A stretch of 64,000 nucleotides of DNA from Kaistella sp. 97-N-M2 (GTDB taxonomy: Bacteria; Bacteroidota; Bacteroidia; Flavobacteriales; Weeksellaceae), in contig NZ_CP090976.1 of NCBI RefSeq assembly GCF_021513235.1, positions 806,001-870,000 of the forward strand, given 5' to 3'. The position numbers were made by a program, and so were the translations under genes. Positions 51,451-64,000 of the stretch are shown here, piece after piece (within the stretch, counting starts at the first letter, position 1; every line of letters starts with the position of its first letter). Under the pieces are notes generated by a model, which had not been told where the DNA came from, did no database searches, and saw nothing but the letters and a program-made list of their open reading frames with translations.

Positions 51451-54400
51451 ATGCCACTTCCCGATTCCGCACTCGACCTTATGCAGGATTTGGATTTAAG
51501 GGCAGCGGAACAAGACCAACCCCAACATTTGGATGACCTGATTTCCGCTCTGCACAAATCCAGTATTTCCCGCACCCCAATTTCTACCGTTGCCGCCTCC
51601 AAAATTCCGACCGCAAAACAAGGTCTTGATGCCTTGTTCAAAAAGCGAAAAATCACGCTCCCAGAGCGGACAGAAACGCTTCCGGAATTTGAAGTCGAAA
51701 AGACTCCAGACCTTTTTCTTCAAACAGGTTTGAACCGTGACTTAAATATCAATCAGATGTTTACGGTTCCAAGTAAAAGACTCGGGCCTTTCCGCACAAT
51801 CGACGGTACCGATATCTATTACAATTTTTATACGTACATCAACGATTTTAAAATTTTCTTCGGTACAGAAACCAGAGCTGCCTTCATAATTCCTATTAAG
51901 CTTACGCGCATTTTAGTGATCAATACGAAGGTCAAAACATTGACAATGATCAAAGGTAATGTCTGGATTCGTGCAGATTTGCTCGACCCTCTTGCGCCCA
52001 ACGACACTTACGTGGGTCTCCGCATTTTATCGGGAAGTTTCGATCTGGGTGGTTCCTATCAGCCCGCTTCCAATTCTGTTCATATTCTGCCGAATTCTTT
52101 TTTAACCATCGATCTTAATCTTGATAATTCCTTTGTGGCCGACTCCAGTACCGATATTGGCAAGGACGGAAAGAATTCGGAATTTAAACCAACGGACCAT
52201 CTCAAACTTAAAAGTGGTCCCGGGCGATTGCTGGCGGGTGAAATGAACAGTTTTTCCGCTACAACATTAGGTTCATCATACAGTTTTACTTGTACAGATT
52301 CCACATTCAGTTGGGATGCAGCTAAAAAATATATGTGCCTTAGCTTAACCATCGCCCGAAATGATTTTACCGTCGTAAAGTGTGAATCTGATCTTTATGA
52401 AGTCAGTGGCAACGCGAAAATTCTGCGGTCGTTATGGATGCTCCAAAGCCGTGTGCTTCAGTTGAATCAGTCTGTTGAAGTTAAATTTAATGGTGTGCTG
52501 GGCCTGGATTTGGATAAAGGCTTGGAGGCGACTTGGGACGGACTGCGCAATCAGGACACGTTAATTCGTGTAAATGCGGCAAGAGTGATGATTTTCAATG
52601 GGTTGTTCTCGATTTATGCCGAAAGCGCAGACTATGCGTTTTTGAGGGATTACCTCACCCTATGGCAAAAGTCCGAAGAAAATACTGCTCGCATGGAACT
52701 TGAAGTCCGCTTCATGAATTATGGATTGATGCAGCTGATCTCGCAAAGTGATCTCGCGGACGGGGTGAACTCGTACACCGATACAGAATTTCGGATCGAT
52801 AAACCGCTGCGTGCAGAAAATCTGCCCGTGCATCCGAAATCCAAAAAGAGTTTGTATGCAAAACTTCTGACGAAAGAAGGTAGAAGCATTTTGATTATCG
52901 ACAACGACATGCTTACCGAAGATCTGCAACAGACCAATATATTCAACAATCAGCTAAATGCTGTTTACAAAAAATATCAGTTCGCCTTGCAAAACGCATA
53001 TTTCACCACAACCAAAGAAAGCGGTCTTTATCTGAACGGAAAATATAATGAAGCGAATCAGGTTTATGAAGGTTCTTTGCTGCTGAACTTTTACATTTTA
53101 AATCTTCTCCCCACGCTGCCACATCCCTACACATCGAACCGGTTGCCAAAAATTAAACCGCGGGAAATCATCAACGGCACCCTAAAATCGCTCACGAAAT
53201 GGCAGACTACGGAGGATGTTGCTTTGGCGGAAGTTACTTTTGTAATGGACCACAATCTTGAAAATGAAAATTATCAAAACCCAAGTGCAGTCGGAGCCTA
53301 TGCTTACAATCAGCAGAATCCTTTGATGATCAACAGTTTCATGCTGTTTGATGTGAGCACCGAATCTGACCATTGGGGAATTGCACTTGCATTTGATAAC
53401 CGACAGGAAATGCAAAAACTTTATAGCGATGAAGTATCGGTTACCGGCGAGAATGCGGTAACCATTAACCGAAATTATCTGCAGGCACCAATGGGCTTTC
53501 TGCGCGGTCTTACGTTGCCGCAGGTTAGTTGGGAGCCGGTTTACAATCGTACGCCACGGCAGAAAGGCATCAATCAGGGAGATCCGGATATTCCGGGGCC
53601 GGATCTTGGCATACTTTATCAAACGCCCAACGTGATCCCAACTATTTTCAGCCAAAGCAGCAAGGATCTTGTCCGCATTCATCCGCGTGATTACATGAAA
53701 CAGTTCAGTGTTAATTTGAAAAACGGAGAGGGAAACAATCTCGTGGGCAGGGTTCTCTTTACGCTGCCTAACGGTAAATATTCTATTGCCACCTTATATC
53801 CTTACAAAAATGAGGTGATGTACAATTCGGACCATCTTAATTTCATCAGACCGGGTTTTAAATATAATAATGTAGAGTACCGTGGCGGCCTGCAGTTCAG
53901 AATAGCAGCAAAAAAATCACCACTTGCAGATGTACCACCCGAAATATATGGGATGACAACACAGATGAATACCTTGCAGAACCAGCTGGGCATCAGCATT
54001 CTGGGCAAAACGGTTACAGATATATTTAATAACGTTTTCACTCCTCAAAAGAAGTTTGGCGTACCACTTACGCACATCGATTTTTCCGGCTATGGCGCAA
54101 GTACATTTAGCAACTGGATAAATCCGGCAGTAAAATTTGCGTCGATCTCCCAAGCTAAATTTGATATACTGAAAGGGCGAACAGCCCACGAGATCGTACA
54201 GGCGGTGAGCGTCATTTACCCCTGGGGAATTTGCGTGACGCGTACAGTGACTTTCCTGCGGAACAACAATGCTGTAATTTTCCGGGAAGACAGTGGCTGG
54301 GTCGCGCAGAGCGATGGCCTTTTTGACTTTAGTTTCGCCTGGCCCGGCGTCGCGCAGCCCTTCAAAAATCCCTACAATATTTATCCCGGTATGGTGCAGG

Positions 54401-56328
54401 GTTTATTAAAGGTCAACAATATTCGCGAAGATTATACCGATGTTGTAAGCGGTACATATACAACAAATGATGGTGATTATTATTTAGATGAAAAAACACA
54501 AACCGTCAGCGAATATGCCGCCGGTAAGGTAGTTGCCTTCGAATTTGTAGCGGTTTATTTCAACTGTGATGTAGATCTGGACTGCACCGATGAAAATATT
54601 ACCGGGAAAGAATTTAAAGGTTATTTGCAGATAAAACCGCAGGGCGTTCCCGTACCATCAGGCGTTTTAAAAGATATCATTAAAAAAAGCCAGAATCCCG
54701 TCAGCGGACGGATTGAGGCACTGGTTCCAGTGGAAAAAACGCTGCAGAAATTTAAAACCAATGCCGTCGAAATGTCCGCCTCGTATCAGGGAGACAATAA
54801 AAGCTCCACCATTTTCGTGGCTTCGGTTAAAGGTTCGCCAATCCTTCCGCCCGACGGAAGCTGGAGTGTGGTCGAAGTAGAAAAAAATTCGGGCAGCGTA
54901 CAAAATCTGAAAACAGGTACCTCTGTAGGTTTGGTTAAAGATGGTTTGCGGCCGAAAGAAAATGGTAATCCCTTCAATCTGGGAACTACCAAAACTCTGC
55001 TCGCCTATGCCGATGCCTTAAAAAACACCACCGCGACTTTTGATAAAACCTATGGTTTTTTGCAAAATACCGATACGCAGAAGTTACTTTTAAAAACAAT
55101 TGAGTTTAACAAAACCGACGCGGAAAAATACCTCTCCGACCCAGCGCTGCTGGCAGACTGTTTCCGGCTAATGAATTCGAAGGGTCCATTCCCTAATCTC
55201 AACGATGCAATTCAGATCGATGATGTAGCAAAAACTGCCATGAATCTGCTTCCGGAAGGCGTAAAGAAAGTCTTTAACTATAAAGTTCCGGACAATTTTA
55301 CATTTAATATCGTAGGAAAAGAGGGCGAATCTTTCCGTATTTATCTAAAATATGTCGCGATTGACTCTGAAGGAAACAATACCAACAATTCAGTTATCGA
55401 CTACGTTACGGATACGGGTTCGCTGGAAAAATGGGCAAACCAAATGCATAATATTACGGTTGCTGTTGACTTGGCGGGTTTCAAGCCGCTCATGTACATT
55501 TCCGGAAACTTTAGCAATGATAAGAAAAAAGATGCGGGCATCGATATGGGCACCGGTCCACAACTGAAACTCGACAAAACCCTGCAGACCATTTATGACA
55601 TTTTGGTGTTTTTGAACAGTCTGGATCCTACACAACCTGCGGAAGCCATCAAGAAAGGTTTGAAAGTCGCCATGAGCAATTCTGCCGACAGCTGGGAATA
55701 TAAATTTAAAGCAGATCAGGAAATCCCGCTCGTGAAGTTTCCTTTTGATCCGATTAATTACAACTCGCCTACAACACCATTGAAGTTGGATGCGTATTTC
55801 AAATTGGGCGTGTACTTCAATCAGCCAATAAAAATTCCCAACACGATCGATCAGCTGAAACCTTCTGTTGGTGCATATCTGGAACTGGGCGCAGACATCC
55901 GTGTGATGTGCGTAAGTTTGGCGGCCGCAACCGTTTATGCCATGGGCCGCGCAGAAGTTGGCGTGGCAGCGGATCTTTCAACGCCACCTACGCTTTACTT
56001 TAAATTCGGTTTCGGCATCGAGCTCGCTGTTGGTTTGCCTGTTGTCGGTTCCGTGGCAGTTACTTATATGGTGGGAATTGATATGAAGATAAATACCACC
56101 GAACTCATCGTAGGTGCCTTTATTTATTTCCGCGGACGGGTAGAAATTTTTGGAGGCATCGTTACAGTTACCATTTCCATAGAAGCTGCCGGACAGGTCC
56201 AGAAAAAAATCGGCAACGGACCAACGAACTGCATTGCCAGATGTACGTTTGCCCTTGACATTTCAATCGCGTTCGTCATTAACATCAACTTCACGGAAAC
56301 CTGGGAAGAAACAAGACAAATCAGTTAA
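51451..56328 (+). CDS. Giant protein 1 (1625 aa), not recognised
   Basis: I do not recognise this protein. It has no signal peptide and no clear membrane helix at the N-terminus, which is polar and acidic (MPLPDSALDLMQDLDLRAAE). Most of it is beta-rich with scattered helical parts. Residues about 1470-1615 differ: a stretch of alternating hydrophobic strands rich in Gly, Val and Ala (VGAYLELGADIRVM, YFKFGFGIELAVGLPVVGSV, FGGIVTVTISIEAAGQV) like an amphipathic sheet or lipid-facing barrel wall. Base composition is similar to the neighbours, so there is no strong sign of recent transfer. The next gene follows 26 bp later; the two should be made together and may form a complex. Confidence 0.85.
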   Translation: MPLPDSALDLMQDLDLRAAEQDQPQHLDDLISALHKSSISRTPISTVAASKIPTAKQGLDALFKKRKITLPERTETLPEFEVEKTPDLFLQTGLNRDLNINQMFTVPSKRLGPFRTIDGTDIYYNFYTYINDFKIFFGTETRAAFIIPIKLTRILVINTKVKTLTMIKGNVWIRADLLDPLAPNDTYVGLRILSGSFDLGGSYQPASNSVHILPNSFLTIDLNLDNSFVADSSTDIGKDGKNSEFKPTDHLKLKSGPGRLLAGEMNSFSATTLGSSYSFTCTDSTFSWDAAKKYMCLSLTIARNDFTVVKCESDLYEVSGNAKILRSLWMLQSRVLQLNQSVEVKFNGVLGLDLDKGLEATWDGLRNQDTLIRVNAARVMIFNGLFSIYAESADYAFLRDYLTLWQKSEENTARMELEVRFMNYGLMQLISQSDLADGVNSYTDTEFRIDKPLRAENLPVHPKSKKSLYAKLLTKEGRSILIIDNDMLTEDLQQTNIFNNQLNAVYKKYQFALQNAYFTTTKESGLYLNGKYNEANQVYEGSLLLNFYILNLLPTLPHPYTSNRLPKIKPREIINGTLKSLTKWQTTEDVALAEVTFVMDHNLENENYQNPSAVGAYAYNQQNPLMINSFMLFDVSTESDHWGIALAFDNRQEMQKLYSDEVSVTGENAVTINRNYLQAPMGFLRGLTLPQVSWEPVYNRTPRQKGINQGDPDIPGPDLGILYQTPNVIPTIFSQSSKDLVRIHPRDYMKQFSVNLKNGEGNNLVGRVLFTLPNGKYSIATLYPYKNEVMYNSDHLNFIRPGFKYNNVEYRGGLQFRIAAKKSPLADVPPEIYGMTTQMNTLQNQLGISILGKTVTDIFNNVFTPQKKFGVPLTHIDFSGYGASTFSNWINPAVKFASISQAKFDILKGRTAHEIVQAVSVIYPWGICVTRTVTFLRNNNAVIFREDSGWVAQSDGLFDFSFAWPGVAQPFKNPYNIYPGMVQGLLKVNNIREDYTDVVSGTYTTNDGDYYLDEKTQTVSEYAAGKVVAFEFVAVYFNCDVDLDCTDENITGKEFKGYLQIKPQGVPVPSGVLKDIIKKSQNPVSGRIEALVPVEKTLQKFKTNAVEMSASYQGDNKSSTIFVASVKGSPILPPDGSWSVVEVEKNSGSVQNLKTGTSVGLVKDGLRPKENGNPFNLGTTKTLLAYADALKNTTATFDKTYGFLQNTDTQKLLLKTIEFNKTDAEKYLSDPALLADCFRLMNSKGPFPNLNDAIQIDDVAKTAMNLLPEGVKKVFNYKVPDNFTFNIVGKEGESFRIYLKYVAIDSEGNNTNNSVIDYVTDTGSLEKWANQMHNITVAVDLAGFKPLMYISGNFSNDKKKDAGIDMGTGPQLKLDKTLQTIYDILVFLNSLDPTQPAEAIKKGLKVAMSNSADSWEYKFKADQEIPLVKFPFDPINYNSPTTPLKLDAYFKLGVYFNQPIKIPNTIDQLKPSVGAYLELGADIRVMCVSLAAATVYAMGRAEVGVAADLSTPPTLYFKFGFGIELAVGLPVVGSVAVTYMVGIDMKINTTELIVGAFIYFRGRVEIFGGIVTVTISIEAAGQVQKKIGNGPTNCIARCTFALDISIAFVININFTETWEETRQIS

Positions 56329-56354
56329 AATTCAACTTTCAAAATTTAAATACC

Positions 56355-59300
56355 ATGGAACCCTTATATAGTCTCCTGACCTTTCCACAGAATTATGAAG
56401 CGGGAAAACTTAATTTTAACATTGTACTGTTACCTAGAAACATTAATCTGCGGAAACCGAGCGGTGCGAATATTCCGTCTTTTCTGGATGCAGATTTTCA
56501 GTTTGAAACTAACATTATCGACGGACTGGATGGTTTGCCTGTTTTTCCAGCAATAACCGATACCTTTTCCCCGGAAATTCCCTTTGTACCAAATAATAAA
56601 AAGGCGGTTATCGAAGAGATCATTCAACAAATGGAACAGCATGACAAGCTGAAAATAAGTGACGACACTGCTTTAAATAATGATGGCGGTGCAAAAGCAC
56701 CAATGGAACAGTTCGCTTTAAAAAATGTTGCCATTAAAAAATATCTTCCTCAAACGTATCGCGATTCTTTTAATTTTACCAGCGCCAGAACGAGGTTCGC
56801 CGTAACCGACGACGAGTATGAGTGCATTATTAAAAATAAAGATAAAAAATTCACCGATGCGCTTACGGACCGATCTTACATTTCGTGGGGGAAACTTATC
56901 GCTTTTATCTTGCGTAACCCTTTGTTGGCGGAAAAAGCCGGCTTAATTTATAAGGCAAGTATTCCGGTCGAGGCCGAGCTTTTGAAAAAAGGCGGTTGGC
57001 TGTTTACGAGATTTGCCGCAGGATCTGCTTTTGGTAGTGTAATGACGGCGGTTTATGCGGCACGCATTCCGGCGTTGACGGAAGACCGGATTCTTTTTGC
57101 ACCGGTTCTTTTTCCCGTAAAAGACAGTGCTGATAACAACGCAACATATGATGCGGTGATGCAGGAATCCATTCTTTACAATGATGGTTTTGCTAAAATA
57201 GTGCATGCGAACCAACCTGTCAATCAGGATCTGCTGCAGGAAAAAGATACGAGTAATCCGCCGGTAAAAGATGTCGGTTTAAGGTTAGGTTGGGACGACG
57301 AGCAACTCACCATTTGGGGAAACCGCCAGCTTAGGCAAAAAGACGAAATCACCGAATTGCCGATTGACGCTCCACTCGGCGTTTTCGGATATAAAGTAGA
57401 TGTGCGAAAACTGGGAGATCTGAAATGGTTCTCCCAAAATATGGTTCGTGCAAATCAGGATATCGTCATGCAAAACAGCGAGATCCTCGCGGCAGCAGAT
57501 CAGTCTTTTGAGCTTCCGACCGAAGTTCACCCGTCTTCCCACGGTAACACCATGGAAGAAGGTTTTTGGCTGCCGATGTATTTCGCTGCCTGGAATGGAC
57601 ATGCAATGGTTATTCCGGATAAAGAAGCCGATGAAATACATTTACTTTCAAGCGACCGTGTTCCCGTGCCGGGATTGGATCCGGCAAACGCGGTGAACCT
57701 AAGTCCAAAGAAAACATTTAACCCGTATTCACAAGATGAAAACCATCACCTTCAGCTGCGGTACGGCTGGGATTATCAGTTTCGGGTGCGGCTCATGGAT
57801 ATTTCGGGTGGCTCGCCCAAACCGGAAAGCGAACCTTTAAACGGTGGACAAAAACCTATTGCCGATGTCCATTTCCGCAGGAACGTTAAAGCCGGACCGT
57901 TGAATATATTAAACGTCCATGAATTTTATGAAAGTCAACCTTCAGAACTAGTTAAAGACACCAGCGTTTTGGAAAATATATTGGGAGAGGGAAATATTTT
58001 ACGGATTAAAAGACCGGATCTTGGCTATCCCGGAGTGGTGTACACCGGAAAATATACGGACGCCGCACAACTTCTAAAAGATAAGATCAAAGCGATCGCA
58101 ACACCCGAAGATCCTGCGCAGAGGTCCCAATACAATATCGGTTTGCCGGATCCCGACGTCAACAGCTTTGAAATTATTGTTGAAGTAAAATCTCTGGAAA
58201 TGGATAACGTTCTTTCCGAAAGCGGCCGTGATCCATACATCGTGTGGCAAAAAAAGAAATATAAACTGCCTGCAAATGTGCCTGCAGAAGATTATGATTT
58301 GGAAGCTACAATTAATATTGTGTACCGTGATTTTGAAAACATTGATTTTGAAAACAATTTTACTGACGACCCAAACAGCAACGATCTTGTTTTGCCCACT
58401 TCCCGGCACCTGCGATTAACTTTTGTACCACTCCTGGATTTTGCGGACGACGATTACGCTGCCGAATTTGTGGCTAAAGGAAATCCTCTGCTGTTGACTT
58501 CATTTAAAACAGCCCAAAAAGAAAACCACCTTCTATCTCCAATAAAAGGAGGATTACGTGCTTTTTATTTACAACCTGAATTAAAGCCGGATCTTTCTTC
58601 AGTTTCGAAGGGAAAACTTGAGCAAGTAAAAATTTTTCCAAGTAACACGTCGACAGAACTTCAGCGACTAGCAGCAGCCCTGGACCTGAATGCGCACGAA
58701 CTTACGGTCGAGGGTAAGAAAGGAGAACGTGTACAGTTTGGCGTAAGTAATGAGCTGCGGCATTCCCTCGCACCCGAAAGCGGTTCAGTCGCAATTTCTT
58801 CAGTTAAGGAACTTTTTAACCGGTGGATTATTTCGGTAGATTTCAGCCTTCTGCGCGATTGGGCGTGGCAGGGACTGAAGAACGACAGCTTTACCGTCCG
58901 CAGAAGTGTGCAGGGATTTGAGGACACCTTAGGTGAAATTGGGAGTATTCAGTTGAAAGATGTCGCAAATATGACCATGCTTAATAACCCGGACCGCACG
59001 GAAAGTCGCATTATATTTTTCGACAGCATTGATCCAAAGAAATTTCAGAAGGAGTTCCCGCGGGAAATTAATGTGACTTATACCTTAACACCAAACTTTA
59101 CAAATGAACTCACAGAAGCAGACGAGATCCAAACTGTGATTATCGATCTGCCAATTACAATAATTCCGCATCAGATTCCTAAGCTGGTTTCTGCAGGGCT
59201 GGCTTTGAGCCCGTACGGCTACGACCGCGAAAATTACCAGTTTTCCGAGGTTCGCAGCAAATATATCTGGCTGGAGTTTGACAGTCCGCCAACTGATCCG

Positions 59301-60242
59301 GAAGACACTTATTTCTGCAGAGTATTAGCATCTGCTCCAGATCCCTATCTCTGCCGGATGGATATGGAATTGGTTTCATCTTTAAGTGAAGATTTACCAT
59401 TCAACTTGAATCCGGAAGAAATTCGAGAGATCATTCCCGGAATGAGTAATGATTTTGCGGGAATCGGCGTCATGCAGGAAATGATCCCGGAAAATGGTAC
59501 GGACTCCAAAACATTTCTGCTTCCTTTGCCGAACGGTCTGCACGCAGACAGTGATGAATTGTTTGGATTTTTTACGTATGAAATTCGGGTAGGACATAAA
59601 AAAGAAGCCTGGAGTACAGCGCAGGGACGTTATGGCCGTCCGCTTAAAGTAAATGGTATTCAGCATCCGGCACCGGAGCTGATTTGTTCTGCCATAAGAT
59701 CAGAAATAAAATCTCCACTGTTTGTTAAGAAATACATTGAGATTTCTGCTGCACATTCCAATGCGGTATTAAACGGTAAAAACATTACTGCCTTTCCACC
59801 AAATACGTCACTTTGGTACTGTTTATATACACAGGTAATGCAGGCGGATGGTAAATCATTCAGAAATATACTTATCGATTCGGGTCCGATGTATTACCAG
59901 CCACAACGGTCTAAAACCAATCAGGATTTGTATATTAAAGAAAGTGGAAATAAATATGGTACTGCACGACTGGGTCTGGAAGAAATCGGCAAAAAATTAG
60001 AATCTTTGGGTTTACCTAAAAGTAATAATTTGAGTGCCATAGCAGTGGAGATCTTCCCGATGGATAACCGTTGGCAGTTCGACTGGAAGAAACAACGGGA
60101 AATTCCCGAATCTTCTTATATTAATGCCTACCTGCAAAACAGATCTCAAGTAAATCCGCTGACGGATTTATTGGGACAACACCGGATTTACCGCAGTTCA
60201 AAACTTACGAAAATACTGGAGGTTTGTTGCGAAGATTGTTAG
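56355..60242 (+). CDS. Giant protein 2 (1295 aa), not recognised
   Basis: I do not recognise this protein. There is no signal peptide; the start MEPLYSLLTFPQNYEAGKLN is typical of a soluble protein. Noticeable segments are VGLRLGWDDEQLTIWGNRQL (about 311-330), EEGFWLPMYFAAWNGHAMVI (about 400-420), and a mid part rich in beta strands with many Asp/Asn turns (YRDFENIDFENNFTDDPNSN). The last residues, LEVCCEDC, are a Cys cluster unlike the rest of the chain. It begins 26 bp after giant protein 1 and ends just before the shared terminator with the rRNA operon. Confidence 0.85.
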   Translation: MEPLYSLLTFPQNYEAGKLNFNIVLLPRNINLRKPSGANIPSFLDADFQFETNIIDGLDGLPVFPAITDTFSPEIPFVPNNKKAVIEEIIQQMEQHDKLKISDDTALNNDGGAKAPMEQFALKNVAIKKYLPQTYRDSFNFTSARTRFAVTDDEYECIIKNKDKKFTDALTDRSYISWGKLIAFILRNPLLAEKAGLIYKASIPVEAELLKKGGWLFTRFAAGSAFGSVMTAVYAARIPALTEDRILFAPVLFPVKDSADNNATYDAVMQESILYNDGFAKIVHANQPVNQDLLQEKDTSNPPVKDVGLRLGWDDEQLTIWGNRQLRQKDEITELPIDAPLGVFGYKVDVRKLGDLKWFSQNMVRANQDIVMQNSEILAAADQSFELPTEVHPSSHGNTMEEGFWLPMYFAAWNGHAMVIPDKEADEIHLLSSDRVPVPGLDPANAVNLSPKKTFNPYSQDENHHLQLRYGWDYQFRVRLMDISGGSPKPESEPLNGGQKPIADVHFRRNVKAGPLNILNVHEFYESQPSELVKDTSVLENILGEGNILRIKRPDLGYPGVVYTGKYTDAAQLLKDKIKAIATPEDPAQRSQYNIGLPDPDVNSFEIIVEVKSLEMDNVLSESGRDPYIVWQKKKYKLPANVPAEDYDLEATINIVYRDFENIDFENNFTDDPNSNDLVLPTSRHLRLTFVPLLDFADDDYAAEFVAKGNPLLLTSFKTAQKENHLLSPIKGGLRAFYLQPELKPDLSSVSKGKLEQVKIFPSNTSTELQRLAAALDLNAHELTVEGKKGERVQFGVSNELRHSLAPESGSVAISSVKELFNRWIISVDFSLLRDWAWQGLKNDSFTVRRSVQGFEDTLGEIGSIQLKDVANMTMLNNPDRTESRIIFFDSIDPKKFQKEFPREINVTYTLTPNFTNELTEADEIQTVIIDLPITIIPHQIPKLVSAGLALSPYGYDRENYQFSEVRSKYIWLEFDSPPTDPEDTYFCRVLASAPDPYLCRMDMELVSSLSEDLPFNLNPEEIREIIPGMSNDFAGIGVMQEMIPENGTDSKTFLLPLPNGLHADSDELFGFFTYEIRVGHKKEAWSTAQGRYGRPLKVNGIQHPAPELICSAIRSEIKSPLFVKKYIEISAAHSNAVLNGKNITAFPPNTSLWYCLYTQVMQADGKSFRNILIDSGPMYYQPQRSKTNQDLYIKESGNKYGTARLGLEEIGKKLESLGLPKSNNLSAIAVEIFPMDNRWQFDWKKQREIPESSYINAYLQNRSQVNPLTDLLGQHRIYRSSKLTKILEVCCEDC

Positions 60243-60389
60243 AGATTTGGGAACGTGAGATAAAGCTATAGTTATTTTGACCCGCATATTTTTCGATTCA
60301 GTATCTGCTTAAGGGAAGGACCGGAATCGATATTTGAGCTCCGGAATTACTGTTATCCAGGTTAATACCTCTGCTTTCCGGATACAAAA

Positions 60390-60418
60390 AAAGCTCATCA
60401 AAATAATTGATGAGCTTT
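60390..60418. terminator. Bidirectional terminator of the rRNA operon and the giant-protein operon
   Basis: A perfect 12-bp stem (AAAGCTCATCAA / TTGATGAGCTTT) with a long T-run on the minus strand and a shorter one on the plus strand. The two operons converge here. Confidence 0.88.
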
Positions 60419-60424
60419 AAAAAG

Positions 60425-60533
<109 letters not shown>

Positions 60534-60721
60534 TTGGTTTTGTACAAAAGGTTGTACAGTATATTATTATTAAAAAAGACGAGTGTAGATAATAGACGGA
60601 TAGATAATAGACTTTAAGTCTCTTATCTCTTGTCTTTAAATCTTATGTCTGATTTAAAAAATCGATAAAAACGTTCACAAAGAGAAGACCGTGTTGCACT
60701 TTCGGAGTGCCTATATTAAGC
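60534..60721 (-). other. 23S-5S spacer with half of the 23S processing stem
   Basis: No gene. The part 60663-60711 is complementary, with few mismatches, to 63550-63593 on the other side of the 23S gene (for example CTTTCGGAGTGCC with GGCACCCGAAAG, and CACAAAGAGAA with TTCTCTTTGTG). The two sides would pair in the precursor. Confidence 0.7.
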
Positions 60722-63487
<2,766 letters not shown>

Positions 63488-63852
63488 AATATAAAATTAG
63501 TTCAGTATTTTTTGTCTAACATTGCTGTTAAACGATATTTTTAAAACTCGGCACCCGAAAGTGCGCGGTTTTCTCTTTGTGATGTTCTTATCGTTAATGT
63601 CAATGATCTTTTTTCTTATTAGTTCCTTAATAAACAGAAATTGTTTTTGGCTCTTTCCGTCACTTTTAAATTAAAGTCCTAATACGTGAATAATCGAGGT
63701 ATCGCTCCTCTTTAATAAACATTCTTATGTTTACTTTGCCTTCTCTGGCATCATTCTTCAATCTTAAAATATAAATATCTTCTGTTCTTGCTTTATTTCT
63801 AAAGCTTTTTGCTGTATCGCTACAACTTTTCTCACTATACTGCTATAGTTTG
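63488..63852 (-). other. tRNA-Ala to 23S spacer
   Basis: A 365-base internal spacer without a gene. It contains the second half of the 23S processing stem (63550-63593) and AT-rich sequence I cannot assign. Confidence 0.7.
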
Positions 63853-63926
63853 TGGAGAATAAGGGAGTCGAACCCTTGACCTCCTGCGTGCAAGGCAGGC
63901 GCTCTAGCCAACTGAGCTAATTCCCC
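63853..63926 (-). tRNA. tRNA-Ala (anticodon UGC) in the rRNA spacer
   Basis: The acceptor GGGGAAT pairs with ATTCTCC (one G-U). The D-arm is TAGCTCAGTTGGCTAGAGC, the anticodon loop CTTGCAC gives UGC, and the T-arm is AAGGGTTCGACTCCCTT. The place between 16S and 23S is usual. tRNA-Ile and 16S would lie beyond the window edge; 63927-64000 contains neither. Confidence 0.95.
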
Positions 63927-64000
63927 GCTAGTGGAGTCTTTGAGTAAGTGCGCAGTGGAGTGTTTGGGTATTTCTACTCCTTAACTCTTCTGCTTTTCTA

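Noticed and set aside
51451..60242. Giant pair as Tc toxin, contractile injection system or polyketide/NRPS genes
   Set aside because: No Rhs/YD repeats, no sheath, tube or baseplate genes, no ketosynthase, adenylation or carrier motifs were seen.
60302..60348. CCGGA...TCCGG hairpin after giant protein 2 as its terminator
   Set aside because: The stem is only 5 bp with a long loop and no T-run; the hairpin at 60390-60418 is much better.

Overview
The window looks like a chromosomal segment of a Flavobacteriia bacterium, most likely the Chryseobacterium/Kaistella group (Weeksellaceae). This is an inference from gene content, not a database match. The signs are an AT-rich genome, weak ribosome binding sites, many copies of the Bacteroidota -7 promoter element TAnnTTTG upstream of genes, a Bacteroidota-type TamL lipoprotein, a YebC starting MGRAFEYRKA, OmpA with thrombospondin type-3 repeats, and a TonB-linked barrel of the outer-membrane beta-barrel family.

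Layout. 1-5.8 kb: the end of an RDD membrane protein, a small GNAT protein, yebC, an OmpA-like protein, smpB and an ABC-F ATPase. 5.9-7.5 kb: two exported ferritin-like proteins. 7.7-15.4 kb: recJ, a GNAT-like protein, a KefF/KefC-type pair, a lipoprotein, an alpha-amylase-family protein and aroQ. 15.5-23.9 kb: a plus-strand tamB-tamL-yihY run. 24.2-24.7 kb: rpsT flanked by two different tRNA-Glu(UUC) genes. 24.8-30.6 kb: an amidase, lptD, ridA, a small membrane protein and an SdpI/SdpR-like pair with a perfect operator palindrome. 30.9-38.7 kb: a propeller-like lipoprotein, then a compact five-gene operon (pseudo-receiver, HEAT membrane protein, processive GT2, YaiO-like barrel, DUF4838 glycosidase-like protein). 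38.8-42.8 kb: two VOC proteins, a DUF899 gene broken by one in-frame TAG, a small membrane protein and an HtrA protease. 43.1-45.7 kb: two amidinotransferase-fold hydrolases on either side of cutC. 45.8-51.2 kb: a TonB-dependent receptor with an odd repeated leader, a DUF3817 protein, nadD and an Omp85-like barrel. 51.3-60.2 kb: two very large unrecognised proteins (1625 and 1295 aa) in one operon, possibly led by a 25-codon ORF. 60.4-64 kb: the 5S, 23S and tRNA-Ala end of a minus-strand rRNA operon.

How it fits together. Much of the window builds or guards the envelope: TamB/TamL, LptD, an amidase, HtrA, OmpA and several barrels. Two regions are the best candidates for undescribed biology. 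The 32.7-38.7 kb operon reads as a complete polysaccharide synthesis, export and trimming unit controlled by a receiver that cannot be phosphorylated at the usual residue. The 51.3-60.2 kb pair are giant proteins without signal peptides whose function I cannot name. No CRISPR array, transposase, prophage or integrase was seen.
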